In this document: in pieces, positions 23,303-34,461 of the stretch
Layout: each line of letters opens with the position of its first letter
How positions within the stretch are numbered: position 1 is the stretch's first letter
Source of the DNA: Verpa conica
Lineage: Eukaryota; Ascomycota; Pezizomycetes; Pezizales; Morchellaceae
Assembly: GCA_033030425.1 (NCBI GenBank)
Contig: JAUFSD010000014.1
Coordinates: 744,001 to 808,000 of the forward strand
Length of the DNA: 64,000 nucleotides
Direction of reading: 5' to 3'
Made by a program: the position numbers and the translations under genes
The notes under the pieces: model-generated
What the model saw: only the letters and a program-made list of their open reading frames with translations
Database searches by the model: none
What the model was told of the DNA's origin: nothing

Positions 23303-24351
23303 TAGTGATGAACTGGTCATTGATTTTTTACGGTAACATAGGTTAGGTTATGGCATAAGCGGAGGTACTAGTACCGAATCCATATCGCAAGTACCAAGGG
23401 AGAGGCTTAGGTGCAGCTGCGGGACGGCCCGGCCCGAAAGGGGGGTGGTAGGTTTCGACAAGGGGATGTGGAACAATGGGATATATTGCTGTTTATAGGT
23501 GTAATGCAGTTAGTGCTGCGAACTTATAACTAGGAGATAACTGTACTACTAGCGAGGGAGGTATTTCAAGAATCAAGACAACAACCTACCAGATAATTCA
23601 AGCCTTGAAAACGTTTCGACCCCATTGAGTAAAGTATAACTTCAGCTGTAAGTTGTAATACGACTTGTGCTGTCTCGTACATTCTTATTGCTCCACGTAG
23701 AGCTTTACTATTCGAGCTGGGCTAAATGTCTATATATATATTGACTGGTTACAGTTGAGCCTCAGCCTCTATTGAAACCTTCGCCCTGGTGTCTCAGTTC
23801 GCTCCCATTCTTGTAGAGTATAGCCTGAAGTTCATTCTCGAATCCGCTGCTTAACACCACCTGCCGTGATACTAACGCTTGATTACCCCACCTGTTATGC
23901 GGGTCATCTCCCGCTCGGCCAGACCACTTGAGCCCTCATATATGGAAGAAAATTTTTTCCTTATCTAATCGGGGGTTGTATGTAGTCACTAAGCTAGCCA
24001 CCAATCATCGAGGCGTCGTTTGAAATAGAGATCGGGATCTTGCTAATAGCCACATGTTTCAGTGATTATTGACTCCAAATTAATGTACTCGGGGCAGGAG
24101 AAAAGAACCTGAGCATGCAACCATTAGAATAAAAACAGGGGTTACCATTCGAGGCAAGTTTTCAGTGACCTATTAATTGGTGAAAATAAGACTTGTATGT
24201 TTAGATTATGCCTGTTGCGAGTATAGTCTTCGGTAGAATTAATGCGAAAGTGTACCACTTAAGACAGGGATTTGATTACCCTTTGATGTCTTCAACGAAG
24301 ATTCTAGTAGCGATTATATACTCGCTAAGGTTTTTGCAATACACAGTTCTA

Positions 24352-24735
24352 CTACTCGTAAAGAGCTGGCGTTTTTAGTACGGGCTGCTATTGCATACTG
24401 CTAAAAATAATAGGCTTGGCGTGGTTTTTTATGGTATACAATAACAGTCCGTTCCAAAAACGTCCGCACTTTACGAGTACTCGGGGCAGGTAATAAGTGC
24501 CCAAAAATCCAAGTCTCGGGCAAGGGTGCTTTTATTGGATATGGCAGCCTCTATGTATTAGAATGTAGCTTCGGCTAGTGAATATAAAACTTACATTTTC
24601 GGGTATTTATTGCCTGCCCCGACTATACTCGTAAACCGCTGACGTTTGTAGAATCGAATGTTATTGCATACCATATAAAATCACACACTTAGCGTAGTTT
24701 TGTGTACTCGTAAAACGTCAGTGGCTTACGAGTAG
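24352..24735. mobile_element. Foldback element interrupted by a MITE
   Basis: Left arm 24352-24481 and right arm 24622-24735 are imperfect inverted copies: both have CTACTCGTAA at the outer tip, a shared ATGGTAT(A/G)CAATAACA block and TTTACGAGTA at the inner tip. A 138-bp MITE sits between the inner tips. Removing it and one ACT leaves a nearly perfect palindromic centre (TTTACGAGT..ACTCGTAAA). Confidence 0.75.
24483..24620. mobile_element. 138-bp MITE, copy B (nested)
   Basis: Terminal repeats GGGGCAGGTAATAAGTGCCC and, on the opposite strand, GGGGCAGGCAATAAATACCC. Same length as 9983-10120. The flanks ACT|C and G|ACT suggest a 3-bp target duplication, though the palindromic context makes this tentative. 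Confidence 0.82.
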
Positions 24736-24740
24736 AGTAC

Positions 24741-25515
24741 CGGTTGGGCAGCTCCTTGATGCAGGTTGTGGCTGGCTTGAAAATGCCACGCTGGTCAGCA
24801 AAGTGGTATATGAGCTACAAGGCCCCCAGGCTAGGCAACACAAGCTCCAAACCCACAATTTGACTCTCATTTGTACATTGCCTAACATAAAAGACCAAGA
24901 TAAACTTCAGAAAAGGTATTAGTGTGAATCTAATAAAAGGCTCAATCCTGTAGTTTTTTTCAATTTTTGAAAAGGGTACACAAATGTACGTTCTTGGTAC
25001 TATTTTCCCCCATAAAATTGTGCATGTCTGGATAGGTACTATTGGGCCCCTCCTGTGGCGCCCACATATTCTCGCCCTATGGGCATCGAGTTCTCGGTAC
25101 TTAAGCACAACCCCGAGTACCGGGTGTGCACGTAAAATACCGAGAACTTGATGCCCATAGGCCCGAGATTTGCTTGCGCCATATTTAGGAGCCAATCCTT
25201 TTCCTGCAATACCCACCATTTGTATGGGGAAAAGGGTACCAAGAACAGTTTGTCATATCTCCTTTAAAAATCGAAAAAATACTTTAAAAAATTAAAAAAT
25301 AACTACAGGATTGTACTCTTTATTAGTTTCATGCTAGTAGTGGTTTAAACTTAGTTTTGGTTATTTATGTTTAGCAGTGTGTAAATGGAAGTCAAATTAT
25401 GGTCTCTAAGATTGTGTTTCCAGGCCTGGGGGCCCCACAGCTCATATACCACTTTGGTGACCAGCGTGGCATTATCAGACCAACCACAAGCTTGCGTTAA
25501 AGAACTACCCAACCG
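24741..25515. mobile_element. Large foldback (palindromic) element, about 775 bp
   Basis: Two diverged inverted arms of about 360-375 bp. Matching landmarks from outside to inside: CGGTTGGGCAG against its complement at 25505-25515; TGCCACGCTGGTCA at about 24784 against its complement at about 25463; ATCCTGTAGTT at about 24945 against its complement at about 25305; and the inner CCTATGGGCATC block at 25076 against 25152-25163. The central spacer is about 40 bp. Small frames on either arm are mirror images of each other and are not convincing genes. Confidence 0.75.
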
Positions 25516-26087
25516 GAGAGAGTTCTTGGTACTTACCCTCAACACCCGGTACATACAGTTACCGTGTGCAGTGCACGCCTAGACAGCTGTCGAGACATGC
25601 AGCATGGAGACGTACGCATATGCTCAGGTGCGTAATCTCCCGGCGACAACTGAGGCTCAAATGACTACATTTTACTTGAAGAAAACCTAGAGGCAGGGAT
25701 ATCTCGTTTCTAATCATGGATGACGCAAACTGCGGCAAGATAATGCAAAGGCCCTAAACCGGAACCTCATGCTCACGATTCTCGATCTTTGCTGCCGGAA
25801 GCTGTATTCAGTTCATGGAATTCAAACCAATGAAGCACCTTTCATATCGATATGTAGCTATAGTATCTAATCTAGGTACCATTCTTTAAGGCCACAAGAG
25901 ACTCTCATGCGGCGAACATATAAAAACCTTGCACATAGCAGTAGAGCTATATATACCAGGAGTATCTAGCGTTAACTTTAGACCAAATTAGAGTGATTTT
26001 TTTATGCCTGATGCGTATCATTAGAAGCAACTACTATAACTAGAAGATTTTACACAAGTTCAAAAATACATCAACACAAGGTGGGGT

Positions 26088-26104
26088 TCATGTTAGATCA
26101 CTCG
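26088..26104 (-). other. 17-bp dispersed motif, copy 5
   Basis: On the minus strand CGAGTGATCTAACATGA; about 460 bp before the first DUF3433 start codon. Confidence 0.65.
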
Positions 26105-26557
26105 CTAGGGATCAGATCCCTATTACTCTTGTGATCTTGCATGTGGAAAAGATTCTAGCGATTTTAATGGCTACAGGCCCCTGCTCACTTGCCCTAGCCT
26201 CTCGATCTTTCTTGCCGGAGACTGGGTGTGTACCACAATATACCCTCCCCCCAATAGCGTCTTATAGCACACAGCCAACTTAGATTGTCTGAAAGATTCA
26301 AGCTTCCTGCATGAGTTAATTTTAGAAACCTAACCGTATTTACAATACTTACCTGTAGTCCAAGGAGCTTGCGTGGCACTGCCAATCTACGTGATGGAAA
26401 ACTACACAGTATTCTTGTGCTACGGATCAAAGGTGGGCTGGGAAATATTCGGAATTAGTTTAAAGCTTCCCATAAGACCTCCGGCCCGTTCTCCCATGGT
26501 AAATGAGAGTTAATTGAAACTAATTCTCTTCTTTCCCTCAAAGTCACCACACATCAA

Positions 26558-28806
26558 ATGAATCATCAAAAGACTCCTCCAAAACCAAGCCCTAATAGAT
26601 CCTCTTCCAGTAGACCTATTGGTTCCATTTCATCCCATACTCAAACCCAGGGACTCAACCCGGGCGAAGGTAAGAACTTTGGTAGCTTTGGAGAAATTTG
26701 AGAACCGAGGGCATTAACTAAATAGCTATAGATGATGCTACGAAGGAACTTCTAAACTATCGCCCTTGGATTCTGCATCGTTGGGCACTGCTTTTCTGGT
26801 TTATAATGCCGCTCATCTCAATTGCCGCTATCGAGTGGGTTCATCAAACAAATCAAAGAGGAAGTGCCATATTCAGAGAGGGGGATCAATATAAGACCCG
26901 CGAACGGATTGCCGAATTCATCCCTACTTTTCTGACGTATTTCGTGTTGATCTTCGCGGGGTTCTTCCTTTTTGCTCTCGACGTACGAGTAAAAAGAATG
27001 GAACCATTTTACCAGATGTCGAAGCCAGAGGGGGAAATTGGCTGGAATAGTCTCTGCCTCGATTACTTCCGTCAGTCAATATTCCTCACACCGTTCACTG
27101 CGATTTATTATGGTCATTGGGCAGTTTTATGCAGCTCTTTGACCGTAATAATAGATGCAAACATTCTCACACCGTTATTTGGACGCGTTTTTGTCTATGA
27201 TGATTACGGCAACATGAGTATGGATCTACATTTCACCTACGCCCTAGAAGGAGCTCTTGGACTAATGTCCCTATTGGTCATGACATTGGCCATCATCCTT
27301 GAGAGGAGGAGGTCAGGAATTCCGCATACCCCCGAAGACCTTGATGCTCTCATTAGATTTACCAGAAGCACGAAGCTTCAAAACTCACTCTATGTCTTAT
27401 TCAAGGACCTAAATGACGAAATTTCTGAGGAGGAACTCAACGAAAGAGTCGGCCCCCTTCGGTTCCAGATCAAACAGCGGTATTTGGATAATAGAGAACC
27501 TCGGTTAGATATCGTCCTCCACGAAGATTCTGTGCGTTTCTTAAATGGCGACCTTTCAGACAGACCTCAGAAAGAGCCTAACCTATTGTCTCGGGTATGG
27601 GGTGGGCTTAAAAAAACTTTTGAATGGCTAATGAATCGTCCATTGGTACTACTACTCACACGGGCTCGGAAACGGTGGCTTTGGAAAGATAACCATCCAT
27701 TGATTTTCCAGGGGGTTCCGGTTATCACAGTCTTATTCCTGCTTATAACCCTATTTGTTATAGCCTCGGGGCAGCCATTCTGGGCGGGAAAGTCTTCTTT
27801 TTTCTATTCTTTGGGGGAGAGGCGCAGCTCCCGCAACATACTATCTACAATCATACATACAACTATCTGGGTTCAAATCGATAAATACACAGCTAAGTAT
27901 GAACGCTTCTACCGTATGAATAGGAAAGAAGGTATAAGTTATGGTGACCTGATGTCAACATATATATGGCCCCTCCATGATCTATACTGCGCTGCCATAA
28001 ACCTTTGGCAAAGTGATTTTAAAATGTCGTCAAGCTATGTCGAGTTAGCTGTCACGGTGGGCACATACGCATCAATATTTTTTATTACCGCCTGGAACAG
28101 TTTACCTATAGACAGCTATAACGCTGGAACTACCTTTGTTGTATGTATCTCAATCATGATAACTTCTCAGATGATCATGGTGATTGTTTTGTTGCTACTA
28201 TTTCACAACCGCCGCCATCCGTTTCTCCCACGGCAACCGATCACATTGGCGTCAAATTTGTTGTACGTTTACGCTACCGACCTTGTCAAAGAGGATCCGA
28301 GCCCATCTCTAAATAGTTCTGGAGATAAGATTGACGGAAGCACCGAAATTGCCGTTGATAGTCTATCCAACCTCTCTACGACTGAAGAACATACACTAGC
28401 CCAAAACGAAAAGTCTGAGACGACCCTCACCCAGGAGCCTGTTATATCTCCCGTGGAAAAAACCAACTCTGAAACCTCAACGTCCCCACAAACCCAAAGC
28501 GAATCCTTCCCTCCCCAGAACCTGTGGCAGAGGTTCTTTACCTGGAAGCACCGCAGCCCCAAGGAGACCAAGCCAGCTCGAGTCAGTCAGTACAAATCGA
28601 CTAGATCTAGGAACCCCATAGAATTTGTCAAAAATAAGGAGGAGGGTCGCTGTACTTTGGGCCATTTTATAGGCAGGGACGGAAAACCTCATATGGGTAT
28701 CGGATACCTAGGCTTAGGAATGGAGCAGTACATACTAAGCCCGGAACGGCAGAAACAGATTGATGATGGAACTGTCATGTCTAGTATGAACCTACCAGAT
28801 GTGTAG
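26558..28806 (+). CDS. DUF3433 multi-pass membrane protein, paralogue 1
   Basis: Predicted 728-aa membrane protein of the fungal DUF3433 family, function unknown. Exons: 26558..26669 and 26732..28806, phase 1, GTAAGA donor, CTATAG acceptor. Exon 1 encodes a short Ser/Pro-rich tail; exon 2 begins DATKELLNYRPWILHRW and enters the first membrane segment. The family signature RMEPFYQMSKPEG follows the second segment, then YYGHWAVLCSSL. Further membrane segments lie near residues 185, 325-345 and 430-470, and a conserved RQPITLASNLLYVYATD precedes a Ser/Thr/Glu-rich disordered region. The tail LGHFIGRDGKPHMGIGY is the conserved C-terminal block. The intron position and phase match those of the second copy downstream, which supports both models. 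The larger open frame alone would miss the true N-terminus. Confidence 0.85.
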
Positions 28807-29507
28807 TCGTGATCTTTGATTCTACGAGCCTGAAAGACTTTATTAGGGAACGAATTTGTATTGGAGTTATTCAAACGATATGGTGTTGTGGATACGATTG
28901 AAGCGATGGAAAAGAAACGCTCTTTGTCAATGTAATATGGAAGGAGTATAGGTTCAGTTGTGTATGAATATGGAGTCATACCATGGTTACTGTTGAGTGT
29001 GAGGGTAAACTAGGGTTTTCAGGGCAGCAGGATGCGAGTTCAAGTTCTGGGAGTTTTGTGGTTTTCATTGTTTTGTTGTATTTCCAATCATTTTAGTGAT
29101 TATGTATGGGGCCGGTATTGGTATTTCTTTTACTTTTCAATTGGATTTATATTTGGGTATTAAAATTGGAATATTAAGTCTCGAGATTATATTATATTGG
29201 AACAAGCAGATAACTTATACGAGTGTAGATGCTATATATATATGCATCCATGCGTAAGTATCTGGGACAAAATGGGAGGAACTACATGTATTTCCCGCCT
29301 GGTAATCGTTTCTAATTAATTAAATGCTAAGCTTTATGATTTTGTATTAATATGTACGTAGGTTCGATCTGGCTAGGGCTGGGATGGTCTTTTGTCTAGC
29401 TACATAGCTAGCTTGATAGTATATGATATATATATATACTAAAGGTCCCATGCTTGCTTAACCTAGTTTGTCAAATAACTTAGCCTTAGGACTCCATGTA
29501 TGTATGA

Positions 29508-29530
29508 TTATTTATTTATTTATTTATTTA
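29508..29530. repeat. (TTTA)n microsatellite
   Basis: More than five uninterrupted tetranucleotide units. Confidence 0.9.
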
Positions 29531-31394
29531 TCCACTTGGCTTAATTTGATCCTTGAAGAATTTTGACTATATAATATCGACTTGTATGCATATATATAAT
29601 TTGATTGTCCCGGGTCGGCTCTAAACGAACAATAGATTAGATAAGGAGATAAGGAGATCTGTTGAATTGAATGACTACTAGAATTGTCCCCTAAACGAGA
29701 CGTTTCTCCAGCTCTGATGACTTGACCTTCAGTCGCTAACACCCAACAGTACGGGAAGTGTAATTTAAGATTTATGATATGGGGATATAAGTTATAGAAA
29801 GACGAGTAACAGTAGCCTATATTTACGTGGAGCGAGAAATGACGTATAGGTGCTGGTAGAAGTCACGCGACGTCGCAACGATGAACGGGAATCGATCGAT
29901 ATTAACGTCTGACTCGCTTGTTAGTTATGGGACCATATTGCGTATAATGACATCGTATTCTACAGGGCACTAACATAAAATAGGTTCTCGGTCCTCCGTT
30001 TGGGTATCAAGACAATTGACGAAGAGCAGTTGTTTGGTCGCAAAAGTCCTGTATTGAGTTGATGCGTCACGCGTACGGCATTTACCGAGTCAATATTTAC
30101 TTCCGGGCGGGTAGGCTGTGTAGTGCAACGCTATCTTCACTACAGCTGCATCTTCAGCAGCGTTGGGAACTTTGAAGGGCCAATTATCTGCTGGTCTAAG
30201 TTCGTTTATTGATCAGCTTAGATCTATGTTTCCCCGGCTGTGGTATTGTGGCTGCCCTACAAGGCGCTGTTCGAAGAAACAGATCTGGGAACGGCCAAAT
30301 GCAGCCACAAACGCATGTGCACCATTATGGCTAAACAGTATTGGCTTATAGGGTGGATGTTCAATCCCGAAGCCACCGAAGGTACTTGGACCAATGCGAC
30401 GGCTGACGGGCCATATATGCCTCATGCATGTAAGCCTCAATTGATCTAGAAGGTTAATATAGAAACAGCTCTATCGGAATTTTCAATAATGCTGCTCCCC
30501 TTCAGTACTAAGTACAATGAACTTTCTCAATTCCCTGGAGGGAGGATTACAAGAGCCGCTCAGCTTAGGATAGGAATGGAGCCAAAAAATTAGGGCAGGT
30601 GATATGATATATCTAGGCCAGATTCGAAGGAAACGGTTCACTGGAAATTCCCAGTTTTACGGTTACTGGATTATATGAGAAGAGTTGTGACCCGGAGCCT
30701 TGGCACTGGTGCCTAGAGTTTAACGCACCACAGCTGAGCAATCCTTTGAGAATCGAAACCCTTCCCACAAAATCCTTGGGAATTACGGTTGAACTGTCTA
30801 AGGCACCAAAAAAGCCAACGTATCAGCTCTGAAACGTGGAAGGCCCAAAAGTGCCGCCTTCAATTTGGTGATTGGTCCTGATAATGGAGTGGTGTACCTT
30901 CATACGTAATTTAATTGGCTCTAAAGAGCCGCAGTTTACACTATTTTGCGAAAAAATTTATATTCATCTGGTTATGGACTTCAACATTCTGAAGTCCTGT
31001 AATTTTGGTTGTCCCATTTGTTGGTGGTTTCCTTTAAGGTATATATGGATATTTATATATAACGTATGTTATACACGGCACACGACTATAATGTATGGGC
31101 GCATATAGTTGGTAGCCGCAATGCACTTATGATTCTCTTGACAGCTTAGCTAGCACTTGAAGTGAGGAGCCTCATATTTTCCAGCGCATGGTGTGACTAT
31201 AGAGAAGTTCTAAGACACTGCCGGAATGGATTGAAGCCGGAGGTGTATTTCAGGAAATTGCACAAAAACAAGGTCTTAAACTTCCCTGACCTTACATTAC
31301 AAAAATCATCCTCTATCATATATATTTTATTGGATAAAAATTTGACAGCTAGCTGCACAGCCGCCATCTCACTCAAAAAATTTTTTAAGCCTCA

Positions 31395-31411
31395 TCATTC
31401 TCTCTCACTCG
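31395..31411 (-). other. 17-bp dispersed motif, copy 6
   Basis: On the minus strand CGAGTGAGAGAGAATGA, in the DUF3433 spacer. Confidence 0.6.
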
Positions 31412-33823
31412 CCGACTTATTCCGGCCTTTATCCGTATAACGGAGGTCATCTGTTTCACCCCACATCCAGTTCTCTGGGACACCTTTAATTCACACTCGG
31501 GAATACTAAGAGGCCAGGCAGGCATCAGCCAACCCGAAAATATCTCCTACCCCACCCCGCCTGTACCTCCCCCCTCCCCTCCTACGTTACCTGCACTCCT
31601 GGTGTATCAGCTGTGCTCCTCGGACGTCGGGGATTCCCCGTACTGTGTTCTCTATCAATCGTGTTCGTAATGTGTTCGCTGTGAAGTCAGTATCTCCCTG
31701 CCTTATGAAAATTTTCGCTCCCCTTGCATTAAAAAACACATTGCTAATTAATCGTGTTCACTCACAGGCATTCTGGTGATTTACTAACTGCCACACTAAC
31801 CTTCAACCTTACCAGAGCTGTATTTCCCCTGCGTCAGGGCTTCTAAGCCGATCAAAGGCATCTTTTCTGTGTTAACCTTGCTTCATGTTCATGCTGTCAT
31901 GCTCTGAAGTGTTTACTGTGAGTAATGAGGTACGTTAGTCGTGTTCGTATGTATTTCTGTACTATTTCTGTACTGCTGGTGTATTCATCACCACTTCCAG
32001 CCCCTTGAAACCCAAACAGCTGCAAAAGAGAATGGGGAAGACATTTACGATGATAATGTTGATGTTGGCGATGTCGCAGAGGGTTTTAGTGGTGATAATG
32101 ACGATTATGGGGATGTTGGGAGAGAAATAGCGAGTGTTGATATGAGTTAATGAAATAAACTAGAGGGAGCTTATAAGCTATAATATTCCACACATGACGG
32201 ATGAAATTGTGGACGATCAAAATGACAGTATACTGTATTCCCGGCAGCAGAAGTGCTCATTTTTCTCACTTTTGTGACTTTAAGCCTTGTGCTACCTACT
32301 GCGCAGATGCGACTTCTCTCAGTCGAAATTTTTTTGTTTGCAGATGTTTCATTGGGCCGGCGACCAACTCAGGTTATATTATCCCAACTAGGTTCGATGT
32401 TGATCTAGAACCGGTAGAGTGGTAACAAACAGCTGTTTGCATCTCCCCACATAAACAAGGAATAACCCGCGAGTCAGATCTTAACTCGATCTACTGCCGC
32501 TTTGACCGAAATATAGAGCTCGATAGACCGCCGGTGTCGTCTCACCCCGCGCTCAAGCTTGAGATACCATACGATCGGATAGCTGACTGGCTAAGTTGGC
32601 GGCTATTATCTATATCGCGCCGAAGAGGAATCGAATATATATACCAGGAATCTCTTCATGCAGTGGTCCCGTATGCGAAAACCTACTTACTCCAACTTTT
32701 ATCACTTTATGTTGTCTGACTTTAAGCCTCACGGGCCACCAGAAGATACGGGCCAGGTGGTACCTACAAACAAAATTTTATGGTATTAATAGTTCTAGTT
32801 GCATTAAGAGCCTCACGGGCACCCTTAGAGTTAATGGTACGTACTATGTAGCCTCTATGCTCTAGCTATACCTGACCTATATCTTATGTAGACTTTCAGG
32901 TAAGCATGTAGTTTCGGAATTTGTTGAGCTAAGCGATTCTTGACAGGCAGGTGTCCACATAAAGCTCTGGTGTCCATAGTGTGTACATAGTTGAAACGGC
33001 ATATGTAAGATCTAGGCAACCGTAAGTGTTTTTTTCCTAGGTAGTATAGTGGCTGTAGTCTCGATAGCTCCTATATGCCAAACATATTGGACCTCCTGTA
33101 TAATCTTTGCTTTACTCGTGCTTTCTTTTTCCTTTTTCCTTCCTTTTTTGTTTCTCTTTTACTTTTCCGTCTCATCCCTTCTTAGCTTACTTGCGTGTAA
33201 ATTTACCCCGTTTTATTCTAGCGCATCTTGTTGTGATCGGCTCAAAAACCTCCGTATTTCCGAGTACAGCCTACTAGAGTAATTCCATCTAAAATCGACT
33301 TAACACGTATTCATGATATCCACGAGGCTCAGAGTTCACTAGCTAAAATCGTAAGTAGTTAGGGGTGTGTGACTGAAACATGAACCTTCACGGTTACACA
33401 GAGTAAGCGGCAGCTGAGCTTGTACCTGATTGTGGGCAGTGCCAGACGGGGGTGCAGTTCCCGGTGATGTCTGAGTTAAACGTCACCCAGCCCACCGGGG
33501 GCCTAGCCACAGCTTGAACAACACACGGACATGCTTTTCAAAAGCCTCGACAGTTGAGATGGTTAGGCAGCAATCCCAATCTCTTGGTGTCTGGTGGACA
33601 AAAGATCAAACATTTATATCGGGCCCAAAGGGTTTTCAGTGTAGTGCCTCATCTCTCTTGCGGGGTAAGTTATGTGCAAATCGCGGAGCTGGCAGTTATT
33701 GAAGTTCGGTCTGGGGGTGATTGCGTGGAGCTTTAAAATCGAGAATGTAGATCAATTTTACATGATTCCGGGGATTATATCCCATTGAAATAATCTTTTA
33801 AGCATTGGTCGATAGGTAGCGGC

Positions 33824-33840
33824 CGAGTGATAGTTCATGA
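33824..33840 (+). other. 17-bp dispersed motif, copy 7
   Basis: CGAGTGATAGTTCATGA; first of a tandem pair about 620 bp upstream of the second DUF3433 gene. Confidence 0.7.
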
Positions 33841-33854
33841 TGTCATTGAACGCA

Positions 33855-33871
33855 CGAGTGATTTGGTATGA
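33855..33871 (+). other. 17-bp dispersed motif, copy 8
   Basis: CGAGTGATTTGGTATGA; starts 31 bp after the start of copy 7, same orientation. Confidence 0.7.
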
Positions 33872-34461
33872 GATCCGACCCGCTACAACATCTTCTCTTC
33901 TCCATGGTTATTCGGGTATGAGCATAGCCTTTACAAGGCGCGGTAAAGCTCCTCATAACTTCTTACACAGGGCACAATCTCATTGGGGTGTACGCCGTGC
34001 CGAGCACAGTCGACAATAATAGGTTGTTCCTATATTTTACCTGGTCAAGATAGTAATAAAAGTTACTCTACTGGGAAAGATTCAGTACGTATACCTTGAT
34101 CGCTACACTGTGTCACCGCTATTGCTTTTGTAAAGATAATGCACATAGTTGAGAGATTAATTTGTACCTTTACGTGGCTTAAATATGCATCAAGTTAGGC
34201 GTACTGGTTGTGATCGAGGTGCGCAACTATTTCGATAGGCGGACCAACTGCGCACGTTTAGAACCAGAGCCCCTCTTTGGTTTGGGGAGGGGGAGGGGAA
34301 TATATCCTACATTCAAGAATTGCTGAGATATAGGTGGGGTAATTACTTATAACCTCATGGGGAGCTACTTTTGTTCTTTCTTCTACAGTGAGGTATCAAG
34401 AACTCACTGGCTTTGGCTTCTACTTGATTCTCTCGCATCAATTCATCTACGTAGACCCATT

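Larger units (their letters stand above)
21583..26557. other. Gene-free repeat island
   Basis: Five kilobases without a supportable gene. It contains two small hairpin-forming inverted repeats, two adjacent large foldback elements and the second copy of the 138-bp MITE. Local GC-rich patches (22840-22870, 23420-23445) alternate with AT-rich DNA. The last 450 bp are the 5' flank of the first DUF3433 gene. Confidence 0.6.
28807..34461. other. Gene-free region between DUF3433 paralogues
   Basis: 5.6 kb without a gene I can support. A (TTTA)n microsatellite lies at 29508-29530. A GAT-rich acidic reading frame at about 32030-32150 and frames at 30163-30449 and 33514-33736 have no recognisable domains. 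A pyrimidine-rich tract at 33118-33190 stands out. Three copies of the 17-bp motif occur, two of them 31 bp apart at 33824-33871. Confidence 0.5.

Noticed and set aside
25351..25554. Frames within the large foldback element
   Set aside because: The same diverged sequence appears inverted on the other arm; the frames are by-products of the palindrome, with no transposase motif seen.
31941..32150. Acidic GAT-rich reading frame
   Set aside because: Looks like a simple-repeat-derived frame; no exon signals or domain.
34357..34461. Upstream in-frame ATG for DUF3433 paralogue 2
   Set aside because: The longer N-terminus is unlike paralogue 1; the start at 34462 gives matching exon 1 lengths. Transcript ends would decide.
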